A DNA stretch of 32,092 nucleotides from Myxococcota bacterium (GCA_030066475.1 JASJBO010000006.1:1-32092), one strand, 5' to 3'; positions 23,567 to 32,007 are shown, counted from the first letter of the stretch. Notes: generated by a model not told the origin, from the sequence alone. Numbers and translations: made by a program.

Positions 23567-25062
23567 CAGGGCACCTCGTCCGGCCGGACGGGCAGGCCCG
23601 GCGCGCCCGACATCGCCTCGGCATAGGCCGACCCGTCGAGCAGGGCGAGCGCCGTGGCGGCGCTGTAGTCCTGCACGGGACCTGCCGCGAACCCCAGAGC
23701 GAGGATCAGTCCCAGCATCGCGACCAGCGCGCCGGAGCCGGAGCCCGCCGCGGGCGCCGGCTCCGGCGCGCCGCCGGGCGTGCGCTGGAACGCGAAGCGC
23801 CAGATCTTGAGCATGCTCGCGAGCGTGAAGACCGACGCGCCCACCAGCAGCGCCAGGCCCGCCCAGGCGCCGCTCGCGACCGCCGCCTGGAACACGCCGA
23901 CCTTGCCGAAGAAGCCCGAGAAGGGCGGCATGCCCGCCAGCGAGAAGGCGGCGACGCCGAAGCAGACGGCGAGCGCGGTGTCGGACGCGAGCCGGAAGTC
24001 CATGCGGCGCAGGTCGCGGCTGGCGTTGCGACGCTCGAGCTCGTCGGCCACCAGGTAGAGCGCCGACTTCACCAGCGAGTGGTGCAGCGCGAAGAAGATC
24101 GACGCCGCCACGCCGGCCGGGCTGCCGAGTCCGAGGGCCAGCACCATGAAGCCCACCTGCGACACGCTGTGGAAGGCGAGCAGGCGGCGCAGCTCGTACT
24201 GCGACAACGCCGCCAGCACGCCCAGCAGCGCGGAGACTCCACCCGCCCAGAGCAGCACGTCCGTGAGCAGCGGGTCGATCGCCACCAGCGGCAGCACGCG
24301 CAGCAGGGCGTACACGCCGAGCTTGGTCATGATGCCGGCGAACAGCGCCGCGAGCGGCGCCGAGAGCGTGGGGTAGGTGGCGGGCATCCAGAAGCAGAGC
24401 GGCACGACCGCGGCCTTGGTGGCGAACGCCACTACCAGCATGCCGAGCGCGACGCGCCGCGGCGTCTCCGGCACCTCGCCGAGCGCGCCGGCCAGGTCGG
24501 CGACGTTCACGGAGCCGGCGAAGCCGTAGAGCAGCCCGAGGCCCGCCAGGAAGATCGCCGACGCCACCAGGTTCACCACGACCGCGGGGATCGTGCCCGC
24601 CAGCGAGCGGCGCGTGCCCGGCACCTGGAGCAGCAGGTAGGAGGTCACCAGCACGAGCTCGAACATCACGAACAGGTCGAACAGATCGCCGGTCAGGAAG
24701 CCTCCGAACAGGCCCAGCGAGAGCATCAGCAGCAGGGGATGCGCGCGCTGCACCACCGTCTCGCCGTGGGCTCCCGGGCGCAGGGCCAGCAGCGTCACCA
24801 GCAGCAGCACCGCGTGGAGCACCGCGAACAGCGCCGAGAGCCGGTCGGCGGCGAAGGCGATCCCGTAGGGCGGCCGCCAGCCCCCGAACGCGTGCACCAG
24901 CACGGTCCCCTCGGCGGTGGCGGCGGCGAGCTGGAGGCCGAGCACCAGAACGATCCCGCCGACGGCCAGCGAGGCCGACCGCGAGGTGGCCGCGCTCGGT
25001 CGCACCAGCCACAGCAGCAGCGCCGCGACACCGGGCAGCGCGAACAACAGCACCGCGGTCAC
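23566..25062 (-). CDS. mrpD: Mrp Na+/H+ antiporter subunit D
   Basis: MrpD is one of two large subunits homologous to the proton-pumping NuoL/M/N subunits of complex I. The protein is 498 residues with about 14 hydrophobic segments. Key conserved charges are visible: E135 (FVMFELVLVTSY) and K216 (ATKAAVVPLCFWMP), plus the HHSLVKSALYL and GMPPFSGFFGK blocks. GTG at 25062 is chosen for its GTGA overlap with mrpC and a GGAGG ribosome site; it begins directly at the first membrane helix. The frame extends further upstream, but that is antisense to nothing useful and lies inside mrpC. Confidence 0.95.
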   Translation of the reverse strand: MTAVLLFALPGVAALLLWLVRPSAATSRSASLAVGGIVLVLGLQLAAATAEGTVLVHAFGGWRPPYGIAFAADRLSALFAVLHAVLLLVTLLALRPGAHGETVVQRAHPLLLMLSLGLFGGFLTGDLFDLFVMFELVLVTSYLLLQVPGTRRSLAGTIPAVVVNLVASAIFLAGLGLLYGFAGSVNVADLAGALGEVPETPRRVALGMLVVAFATKAAVVPLCFWMPATYPTLSAPLAALFAGIMTKLGVYALLRVLPLVAIDPLLTDVLLWAGGVSALLGVLAALSQYELRRLLAFHSVSQVGFMVLALGLGSPAGVAASIFFALHHSLVKSALYLVADELERRNASRDLRRMDFRLASDTALAVCFGVAAFSLAGMPPFSGFFGKVGVFQAAVASGAWAGLALLVGASVFTLASMLKIWRFAFQRTPGGAPEPAPAAGSGSGALVAMLGLILALGFAAGPVQDYSAATALALLDGSAYAEAMSGAPGLPVRPDEVP

Positions 25063-25451
25063 GCGCCCTCCTCCCGGCCCTCGAGCTCCGCGCGCAGCGA
25101 TGCGGGCGTGCGGTCGCCGTCCGACTCCGGCGCGGGGGCGATCTCCGGCACGCCGCCGCGCCGCGCCTTCGTGGCCATCGCCGCCAGCAGGTAGAGGGTG
25201 AACGCCATCGAGATGACGATCGCCGTGAGCACGAACGCCTGCGGCACCGGGTCGGCGAGGTCCTCGACCCGGACGCCCCCGACCGCCAGCGGCGCCGCGC
25301 GCCCCCAGCGCCCGCCGCTCAGCACCAGCAGGTTCACGGCGTGGCTCAGGCACCCGAGCCCCAGCACCACGCGCAGCAGACTGCGGTGGAGCAGCAGGAA
25401 GACCCCGACGGTCACGAGCAGGAACACGGCGACGGCGACGACCGGGAGCAC
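25059..25451 (-). CDS. mrpC: Mrp Na+/H+ antiporter subunit C
   Basis: MrpC is homologous to complex I NuoK. The protein is 130 residues: three hydrophobic segments, the conserved RVVLGLGCLSHAVNLLVL block (about 27-44) and DPVPQAFVLTAIVISMAFT (about 66-84). The C-terminal tail is hydrophilic and acidic. GTG at 25451 lies 2 bp after the mrpB stop with GAGAGG just upstream. The end overlaps the mrpD start (GTGA). Confidence 0.94.
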   Translation of the reverse strand: MLPVVAVAVFLLVTVGVFLLLHRSLLRVVLGLGCLSHAVNLLVLSGGRWGRAAPLAVGGVRVEDLADPVPQAFVLTAIVISMAFTLYLLAAMATKARRGGVPEIAPAPESDGDRTPASLRAELEGREEGA

Positions 25452-25453
25452 GG

Positions 25454-25888
25454 CTACCTCTCTCGTCCCGCCCGGGAGGGCGTCTCCCAGAGCCACAGCG
25501 CGGCCGCACTGAGCGCGCCGCCCACGCTCAGCACCACGCCGATCTCGAATCCCAGCGTGCTGTGCAGCTTCCAGACGACCGAGCCGGCGCCGATCTCTCC
25601 GTGGTAGCTGGTGAGCCCCGCATCGCCGAGCAGCAGCGGCAGCAGCAGGCTCGCGATCAGCACGAGCCCCCCCAGCACGGCCACCCGGTCGGGCTCGACC
25701 GGGATGCTCGCGTGGAAGCGGCGCGCCCCGTACGCGGTGAAGCCGAGGATGCCCGACACCGCGAGCGAGAGGCCGGCCACGAAGCCTCCGCCCGGCTCGT
25801 CGTGCCCCTCGAGCAGCAGCGCGAGTCCCAGCAGGAGCCCGAACGGCAGGATCGCGCGCGCGAGCTGCTGGAGCAGGAAGCTCTTCAT
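25454..25888 (-). CDS. mrpB: Mrp Na+/H+ antiporter subunit B
   Basis: The product is 144 residues with about four hydrophobic segments. LEGHDEPGGGFVAGL (26-40) is the diagnostic MrpB motif, and the C-terminal STLGFEIGVVLSVGGA block is also typical. It is encoded separately from mrpA, as in seven-gene (group 1) operons, not fused as in six-gene operons. The ATG overlaps the mrpA stop (ATGA). Confidence 0.94.
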   Translation of the reverse strand: MKSFLLQQLARAILPFGLLLGLALLLEGHDEPGGGFVAGLSLAVSGILGFTAYGARRFHASIPVEPDRVAVLGGLVLIASLLLPLLLGDAGLTSYHGEIGAGSVVWKLHSTLGFEIGVVLSVGGALSAAALWLWETPSRAGRER

Positions 25889-28233
25889 CGGCGCCCCTCC
25901 GCATCGGCCCGCCCCGGCGCGATCTCGCGGCCCAGCAGCAGCGCGATCGTCCCGAGGCCGGCGAGCAGCACGACCAGCGTCTCCACCAGCGTGTCGAGTC
26001 CGCGGAAGTCCGCGAGCACGAGATTCACCAGGTTCTGACCCTCGGCGAGCCGCGGTCCCGCCTCGATGTAGTAGTCGCGGACCAGCGCGCTCTCGGGGTG
26101 CTGGTGCACGGCGACCACCAGCGCAGCCACGGCGAGCCCCGCCACCGCGCCGAAGCCGAGCCGCACGGCCTGGGCGGCCCGCGACGGGCCCGCACGCGGC
26201 TCGCGGTCGGCCACGAAGCGCACCGCGAGCAGCAGGAACACGGTCGTGAGCACCTCGACCAGGAGCTGGGTGAGCACCAGGTCGGGCGCGTTCAGGAAGC
26301 CGTAGAGCGTCGCGACCGCGAAGCCCACCGCGGTGAAGGCGAGGATGCGCCCCACCTTGCTCTCGAGCCCCACGAGCAGCACGAGTGCCAGCGCGAGCAG
26401 ACCGAGCACGATGGCGCCCGCCGTGTCCCAGCTCGCGCCGGCCAGAGCGGACAGCTCGCCCAGCAGCGGCAGCGCAGCGGCCAGCGCGAAGGCGAGCAGC
26501 AGCGCGAAGTAGGTGCGCGGCGAGGCGCCGGCCAGCGCCCGGTTGCACCACCCGCCAGCGCCCTGCGCGCCGGCCAGGAAGCGCTCGAAGAGCTGCGGTC
26601 CCGTCCACGCCTCGGGAGCGCCCGGGAAGCGCCGCCGCTCGGAGAGCCAGAACAGCAGGAAGCCCAACGACAGGATCACTCCGCTCAGGATCAGCGGCAC
26701 GTTGATCCCGTGCCAGAGCGCCAGCTGCGGCACGTCCAGGCGGACGCCGAGCAGCGCCGCCGTCATCGGCTCGAGCAGCCAGCGGTCGACGTAGCCGGCG
26801 CCCAGGCCGCCCGCCAGGCTCAGCGCCCCGAGCAGCGCGGGCGCGAACAGGAAGCCGAAGCCCACCCGGTGCGCGCGGGCCGCGCCGTCGCTGCGCGGCC
26901 GACCCAGGAAGGTGTCGAAGAAGAAGCGCGACGTGTAGGCGACCGTGCCGATCGAGCCCAGCACGATGCCCAGCACCGCCACGTCGTGGACCGACGTGTC
27001 GGCCAGCAGCAGCTTGTCCAGCACCAGCTCCTTGGACAGGAACCCGGCGAACGGCGGCAGCCCCGCCATCGAGCCCGCCAGCACCGCGACCGCGGCGCAC
27101 AGCAGTGGCGTGCGCCGCGCCAGGCCGCCGAGCCGGGAGAGGTCGCGCGTGCCGGCCGCGTGGTCGATCGCGCCGACGCCGAGGAACAGTCCGGCCTTGA
27201 AGACGGCGTGCGCGAGCAGGTGCAGCAGCGCCGCGCGGATGGCCAGGTCGGTGCCGAGGCCCGCGGTGATCGTGATCAGGCCGAGCTGGGACACCGTCGA
27301 CCACGCCATCAGCAGCTTGACGTCGTCCTGGCCGAGCGCGCGGTAGCTGCCCCAGACGCAGGTGATGGCCCCGAGCGGCACCAGCGTCCCGCTCCAGAGG
27401 GCCGAGTCGCCCAGCACCGGGAACAGGTAGAGCAGCAGGATCAGCCCGGCCTTCACCATCGTGGCCGAGTGCAGGTAGGCCGAGATCGGCGTCGGCGCCG
27501 CCATCGCACCCGGCAGCCAGAAGTGGAAGGGCGCCTGGGCGCTCTTGGTCAGGATGCCCGGCAGGACCAGCGCCAATGCCAGCGTCTGGAGCGGCACCGG
27601 CAGGTCGAGCGTGACCAGGGCCGACAGGCTCCCGGTGCCGGTCTCGTGGATCAGCACCACGAAGCCGATCAGCATCGGCAGCGCGCCGCCCACCGTGACC
27701 ACCAGCGCCTGCTGCGCCGCGGCGAAGGTGTCGTCGCGCTTGTCGGCGTCGGTGTCGATCAGGAAGAACGAGCACAGGCCGGTGAGCTCCCAGAAGGTGA
27801 AGAGCAGCAGCAGGTCGTCGGCCAGCACCAGCCCGAGCATCGAGGCCTGGAACAGGCACAGCACGCCGATCGCGCGCCGGCCCTTGTCGGAGCCCCCGAA
27901 GTAGGCGCCGGCGAAGTGGAGCACCAGGGTACCGACCGCGGCCACCAGCGCGGCCAGCGCGAGCGTGGCGAAGTCGAGCCGCCAGGCGACGCGCACGCCG
28001 AGCGCGGGCGCCCACTCCCAGGCCACGGCCAGGCCCGAGGCGCCGTCCCACAGCAGCGCGACGAACCCCAGCAGGGCGCCGAGCGAGGCGGCGACGCCGA
28101 GCCCGCGCGCGAGCCCTGCGCCGCGCGGCAGCGCGAGCAGCAAGGCGCCGGCCAGCGCCGGCAGCGCGACGGCGCTGGTCGCGATCCAGACGGCCGCACG
28201 GCCGGTCGCCCCGATGGTCTCGACGGGGGGAAT
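25885..28233 (-). CDS. mrpA: Mrp Na+/H+ antiporter subunit A, apparent ATT start
   Basis: MrpA is the largest antiporter subunit, homologous to NuoL, with a C-terminal extension. About 782 residues from the proposed start. Conserved features: FTFWELTGLCSFFLID with its helix-5 glutamate, ILTKSAQAPFHFWLPGAM with the helix-7 lysine, HAVFKAGLFLGVG, and GLPPFAGFLSKE. The C-terminal part has FLNAPDLVLTQLLVE and LVLADFRGLDTLVETLVV, typical of MrpA. No ATG, GTG or TTG lies near the expected N-terminus. ATT at 28233 has AGGAGA 6 nt upstream and a TACCCT box at 28266, so it is the best start. The first standard codon in frame is GTG at 28281, upstream of that box, giving 798 residues. First gene of the operon. 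Confidence 0.92.
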   Translation of the reverse strand: MPPVETIGATGRAAVWIATSAVALPALAGALLLALPRGAGLARGLGVAASLGALLGFVALLWDGASGLAVAWEWAPALGVRVAWRLDFATLALAALVAAVGTLVLHFAGAYFGGSDKGRRAIGVLCLFQASMLGLVLADDLLLLFTFWELTGLCSFFLIDTDADKRDDTFAAAQQALVVTVGGALPMLIGFVVLIHETGTGSLSALVTLDLPVPLQTLALALVLPGILTKSAQAPFHFWLPGAMAAPTPISAYLHSATMVKAGLILLLYLFPVLGDSALWSGTLVPLGAITCVWGSYRALGQDDVKLLMAWSTVSQLGLITITAGLGTDLAIRAALLHLLAHAVFKAGLFLGVGAIDHAAGTRDLSRLGGLARRTPLLCAAVAVLAGSMAGLPPFAGFLSKELVLDKLLLADTSVHDVAVLGIVLGSIGTVAYTSRFFFDTFLGRPRSDGAARAHRVGFGFLFAPALLGALSLAGGLGAGYVDRWLLEPMTAALLGVRLDVPQLALWHGINVPLILSGVILSLGFLLFWLSERRRFPGAPEAWTGPQLFERFLAGAQGAGGWCNRALAGASPRTYFALLLAFALAAALPLLGELSALAGASWDTAGAIVLGLLALALVLLVGLESKVGRILAFTAVGFAVATLYGFLNAPDLVLTQLLVEVLTTVFLLLAVRFVADREPRAGPSRAAQAVRLGFGAVAGLAVAALVVAVHQHPESALVRDYYIEAGPRLAEGQNLVNLVLADFRGLDTLVETLVVLLAGLGTIALLLGREIAPGRADAEGRR

Positions 28234-28260
28234 CGCCGGTCTCCTGCGAAGGGAGCACGC

Positions 28261-28266
28261 AGGGTA
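28261..28266 (-). promoter_or_regulatory. Candidate -10 box TACCCT for the mrp operon
   Basis: Read on the minus strand, TACCCT is followed after about 16 nt by AGGAGA and then ATT at 28233. Transcription would start near 28254, giving a leader of about 20 nt. The GTG at 28281 would lie outside the transcript. Confidence 0.4.
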
Positions 28267-28295
28267 GACCCCAGGTGTCACCCTTGGCGAGTGCC

Positions 28296-28301
28296 TATGC
28301 T
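28296..28301 (+). promoter_or_regulatory. Candidate -10 box TATGCT for the EamA gene
   Basis: TATGCT lies 9 nt before GTG 28311 and is the only AT-rich hexamer in the divergent gap with mrpA. The implied leader is very short or absent. It supports the downstream start over GTG 28275. Confidence 0.35.
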
Positions 28302-28310
28302 GTGGAGCGC

Positions 28311-29357
28311 GTGGGTGGAATCGGACTCGCACTCGTCTCCGCGATCCTGTTCGGGGCGTCGACGCCCGCGAGCAAGGTGCTGCTCGACAGCCTGGGCGCC
28401 TTCCAGCTCGCGGGGCTGCTCTACCTCGGCGCGGCGCTCGGCATGGCGTTCCCACTCGCGCGGGAGCGCCGCCGCCGGGCCTTCTCGCGCCTCGACCGGC
28501 GCAACCGCGCGCGGCTGGCCGGCGCGGTGCTGTTCGGCGGGCTGCTCGGACCGGTGCTGCTGCTGCTGGGTCTGCAGCTCACGCTCGCGGGCTCGGTGTC
28601 GCTGCTGCTCAACCTCGAGATGGCCGCCACCGCCGCGCTCGGCGTGGCGCTGTTCCGCGAGCACCTGGGCCGGAGCGGCTGGATCGGGGTCACCGGCGTG
28701 GTCGGCGCGGGCATGGTGGTCTCGTCGGGCGGCGGCTGGCCCGGCTGGATCGCGGCCGGCCTGGTCGCGCTGGCCTGCATCTGCTGGGGCCTCGACAACC
28801 ACCTGACGGCGCTGATCGACGGCATCACGCCGGCGCGCAGCACGTTCTGGAAGGGGCTCGTGGCGGGCGGCACGAACCTCGCCATCGGGCTCGGCGTCGA
28901 GCCCTGGGCCGGGACGACGCCCGTCGTGGGGGCGGCGCTCGCCGTCGGCGCGCTCTCCTACGGCGCCAGCATCGCGCTCTACATCGCGTCGGCGCAGCAG
29001 CTCGGCGCGACGCGCGCGCAGGCGGTCTTCGCCAGCGCGCCCTTCGTCGGGGCGGCGCTCTCGTTCGGCCTGCTGGAAGAAGCGGTGGCTGTGGCGCACG
29101 CGCTCGGCGCCGCGCTGCTCGCCGCCTCGGTCGTCGTCCTGTTCCTGAGCCAGCACGAGCACGAGCACGTCCACGAGGCGGTCGATCACATCCACACCCA
29201 TCGCCACGACGACGACCACCACCTGCACGAGCACCCCGACCTCGCCCCGGGCGTCCGGCACGCGCACTGGCACCGCCACGAGCGTCTGGTCCACGCCCAC
29301 CCCCACTGGCCCGACCTGCACCACCGGCACGCGCACGACCCCGCGGGCGAGGCTTGA
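28311..29357 (+). CDS. EamA-type transporter with histidine-rich C-terminal tail
   Basis: The product is 348 residues: about 10 transmembrane helices in two EamA halves (ILFGASTPASK near the start; ALSYGASIALYIASAQQLGATRAQAVFASAPFVGA in the second half), as in drug/metabolite exporters. The last 69 residues form a tail with 23 histidines, in HxHxH patterns mixed with Asp and Glu (for example HDDDHHLHEH). Such tails bind divalent metals such as Zn, Ni, Co or Cu, so metal transport or metal sensing is a reasonable inference; the family itself does not prove it. Start uncertain: GTG 28311 suits the normal N-terminus and the TATGCT box; GTG 28302 and GTG 28275 are in frame. Divergent from mrpA. 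Confidence 0.85.
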   Translation: MGGIGLALVSAILFGASTPASKVLLDSLGAFQLAGLLYLGAALGMAFPLARERRRRAFSRLDRRNRARLAGAVLFGGLLGPVLLLLGLQLTLAGSVSLLLNLEMAATAALGVALFREHLGRSGWIGVTGVVGAGMVVSSGGGWPGWIAAGLVALACICWGLDNHLTALIDGITPARSTFWKGLVAGGTNLAIGLGVEPWAGTTPVVGAALAVGALSYGASIALYIASAQQLGATRAQAVFASAPFVGAALSFGLLEEAVAVAHALGAALLAASVVVLFLSQHEHEHVHEAVDHIHTHRHDDDHHLHEHPDLAPGVRHAHWHRHERLVHAHPHWPDLHHRHAHDPAGEA

Positions 29358-29375
29358 GCGTCCGCTGGACGGGCC

Positions 29376-29391
29376 TGTGAACCGTGTCACA
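29376..29391. promoter_or_regulatory. CRP/FNR-type operator TGTGA-N6-TCACA
   Basis: TGTGA (29376-29380), ACCGTG, TCACA (29387-29391) is a perfect match to the E. coli CRP core. The symmetry extends to 8-bp arms, GCCTGTGA and TCACAGGC (29373-29394). It lies 19 bp after the EamA stop and 75 bp before the ATG of the metalloprotease-like gene, a good activator distance. The alternative is a small transcription-terminating hairpin for the EamA gene. No CRP-family gene is in the window. Confidence 0.5.
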
Positions 29392-29466
29392 GGCAGTCCC
29401 GGAGGCAGGCGCCACACTCCCGCCGACGCGCCGGCCCGGGCCGTGGCCGCGTCGAGGAGGGTCCCC

Positions 29467-32007
29467 ATGAGCCCGTCGTCCCCCGCCGCCCGTCTGCTCC
29501 GGTCCGTCGCCTTCCCCGCAGCGCTCGCCCTCACGCTGGTCGCGCCGGCCCACGCCGCCGACCGCGACGAGGACGGCGTCGAGGACAGCGTCGACAACTG
29601 CCTCGAGGTGGCGAACCCCGACCAGCGCGACGTCGACCGCGACGGGAAGGGCAGCCTGTGCGATCCCGACTTCAACCAGGACGGCCTGGTCGGCATCCCC
29701 GACTTCAACCGGCTCCGCGCCCAGTTCGGTCTGCGCGACGGCGATCCGGGCTTCGACCCCAATGTGGACATGAACGGCGACGGCGGGGTGGGCGTCCCCG
29801 ACTTCAACATCCTGCGCCGGTACTTCGGCAGCCCGCCCGGTCCCGCCGGCGCGGTGGCCACCGAGACGCTGCGCACGATCGAGCCGGAGCCCGACGACTC
29901 GCTGCTCGAGGCCGTCAAGCGCTTCGAGGAGTCCGATCCCGAGGCCTCGTTCAGCTTCTTCAACGGCGCCGTCGACAGCTTCGCCACCGCGCCGAAGCCG
30001 ACCGTGCCCGAGTACGCGCTGCCGATCCTCGAGGCGCTCGGCCTGCCGACGCGTCCCGCCATCCAGAACCGGCTGCCGCGGCCGGTGCACAGCGACGACA
30101 GCCCGAAGCCGGCGCGCGACCTCGACGGCGACTTCACCACGCTGCTGCCGATCCTGCCCGAGACCCAGTTCGACCAGCCGCTCCCGAGCGAGGGCCGCGA
30201 CGACGACAACGACAAGCCGATCGGCGATCTCCCGGGCGAGGAGAAGCGCACGGAGCCGCCCAGGGACCCGCAGCAGCTCTTCCCGTGGGAGCCGCCGAGC
30301 GACGAGCTGGTGCGTCGCGAGCGGCAGGCGGCCCTGCCGATCCTGCGGGCCTTCCTCGACCTGCACAAGGACGTGTTCCAGGTGGACCCCGGCGCGCTGG
30401 GCGGCCCGCAGGGCCAGGGCCTCCTCGCGCCGACCGGCTACCGGGTCGACGCCTTCCTGCGCAGCGCCTCGTACCAGCAGTGGTACGTCCCCGGCGTCGC
30501 GCTGCTCGACGGACGCACCCTGGTCCAGTTCGACGCGAACTGGAACGTGGTCACCGTGAGCCGCATGCTCACCACGCGCGAGAAGCTCCCGATCCCGCTC
30601 GACGACGCGATCGGATCCGAGCGCGCCGTCGCGATCGCCTCCAAGTCGGCGCCGTTCCGGGAGTGCCTGGGCCGCCCCTTCCGGGTGCTGCGCTCGCAGC
30701 CGAGCGCGGACCCGATCCGCCAGCGGCTGGTGTGGGACGTCGATCTCGTCAGCGAGGACGGCGACTGCCACTGGCGCACCCTGGTGGCCGCCGCCGACGG
30801 CGCGGTGCTGAACGTCAGCGACGAGATCGACCGCGCCTTCACCGACGCCAAGGTCAACCGCTGGTACTTCCCGGGCGGCGACCAGTTCGGCCCGCAGCAG
30901 ATCGTCTCGAACAACATCTACACCCGCAACGACCGCCGGCTCGAGCACGACTTCTTCTACGTCATGAACGATCACCGCTGCGAGGGCGACCCGGAGTCGA
31001 GCTGCTCGGCCACGTCGCACTCGTCGGTCTGGTGCGACGAGGCGCACGGCACGACCAACGGCGACTCGTACATCCGGGCCACGCGGCGCACGGCGCGCGA
31101 CTTCGACCAGTACTATCCGAGCGGCGCCTCGGAGACCTTCGCCGAGACCAACGCCTACTACTGGGCGCGCTCGTTCTCGCAGTGGCTCAAGTCGTCGCTC
31201 GACGCGCTCGGCGTGCTCCCGAGCTCGGCCAGCAACTTCCCGCGCGTGCTGATCATCACCGACGCCTGCCGCAGTGGCTCGGTGCACAACAGCTCCTACG
31301 ACGTCACGACCGACGACAACAAGGGCGAGGGCACCAACGTGATCCGTCTCGCCCACCGCAACCCGGGCGGGTCGTCGAACCACAACGCCGGCTGCCAGGG
31401 CGGCGGCTGCTTCGACAACCCCAGCAACATCGCCCACGAGCTCAACCACTTCTACCTGAAGCGCTACTACGGCGTGGGCTCCGGGCTCGACTGCGGATCA
31501 TCCAACCAGCTCAAGTTCACGCACGAGGGCATCCTCGGCACCGCGGTGCCGCAGGCCTACTGGCACTACTACTACGGCGTGGGCTACGCGCCCGACACCG
31601 ACAAGCTCTACTTCTCGCACTCGTCGATCGGCCAAATACACCACAACAAGTCGACGCGGATGACGATCGGCGACTGGCTGTGCGTGAACAACACCGACGA
31701 TCCCTACAGTGCGGGCCGGGTGGTCGGGCAGGCGCTCTGGAAGTTCTACCACGGCCGGGAGGTGGTGGGCTCCTCGTCCGTGGGCGCCTGGCGGCCGTCG
31801 ACCGACCGCGACTTCAACGTGCTGGTCTACTGGGCGGCCGACCTCCAGGCCGCGTCCACCTGGAAGGACCGCTACGAGTACGCCAACCGCCTGATGGAGA
31901 TCCTGGACAAGCACAGCAACTGGAGCAGCGCCGGCAAGGCCCAGTACTGCGACATCTTCGACGCCCACGAGGTCGACAACTTCATCGCCGCGGGGTACTG
32001 CAACTAG
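29467..32007 (+). CDS. Secreted HExxH metalloprotease-like protein with TSP3 and dockerin-like repeats
   Basis: The product is 846 residues. Signal peptide 1-30 (AHAA cleavage). Residues 32-66 are a thrombospondin type 3 repeat (DRDEDGVEDSVDNC). Residues 67-121 hold two dockerin-like calcium loops, DFNQDGLVGIPDFNRL and DMNGDGGVGVPDFNIL. A long Pro/Asp/Glu-rich linker follows. About 280-450 resembles an FTP/PepSY-type protease propeptide. The C-terminal half contains the zinc motif HELNH (657-661) and a glutamate, E687 in THEG, 26 residues after H661. From memory that spacing resembles fungalysin (M36) enzymes, which suggests a zinc endopeptidase. Many cysteines support export. ATG 29467 has GAGGAGGG 6 nt upstream. 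Peptidase activity is inferred; the fold match is not proven. Confidence 0.8.
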   Translation: MSPSSPAARLLRSVAFPAALALTLVAPAHAADRDEDGVEDSVDNCLEVANPDQRDVDRDGKGSLCDPDFNQDGLVGIPDFNRLRAQFGLRDGDPGFDPNVDMNGDGGVGVPDFNILRRYFGSPPGPAGAVATETLRTIEPEPDDSLLEAVKRFEESDPEASFSFFNGAVDSFATAPKPTVPEYALPILEALGLPTRPAIQNRLPRPVHSDDSPKPARDLDGDFTTLLPILPETQFDQPLPSEGRDDDNDKPIGDLPGEEKRTEPPRDPQQLFPWEPPSDELVRRERQAALPILRAFLDLHKDVFQVDPGALGGPQGQGLLAPTGYRVDAFLRSASYQQWYVPGVALLDGRTLVQFDANWNVVTVSRMLTTREKLPIPLDDAIGSERAVAIASKSAPFRECLGRPFRVLRSQPSADPIRQRLVWDVDLVSEDGDCHWRTLVAAADGAVLNVSDEIDRAFTDAKVNRWYFPGGDQFGPQQIVSNNIYTRNDRRLEHDFFYVMNDHRCEGDPESSCSATSHSSVWCDEAHGTTNGDSYIRATRRTARDFDQYYPSGASETFAETNAYYWARSFSQWLKSSLDALGVLPSSASNFPRVLIITDACRSGSVHNSSYDVTTDDNKGEGTNVIRLAHRNPGGSSNHNAGCQGGGCFDNPSNIAHELNHFYLKRYYGVGSGLDCGSSNQLKFTHEGILGTAVPQAYWHYYYGVGYAPDTDKLYFSHSSIGQIHHNKSTRMTIGDWLCVNNTDDPYSAGRVVGQALWKFYHGREVVGSSSVGAWRPSTDRDFNVLVYWAADLQAASTWKDRYEYANRLMEILDKHSNWSSAGKAQYCDIFDAHEVDNFIAAGYCN

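Noticed and set aside
26098..28806. Very long plus-strand open frame (about 900 codons) opposite mrpA
   Set aside because: Its Gln/Arg/His-rich composition is the complement of membrane-protein codons; mrpA on the other strand is clear.
28825..31449. Long minus-strand open frame opposite the metalloprotease-like gene
   Set aside because: Arg/Val/Ala-rich shadow with no motif, whereas the plus strand has a signal peptide, calcium repeats and HELNH.
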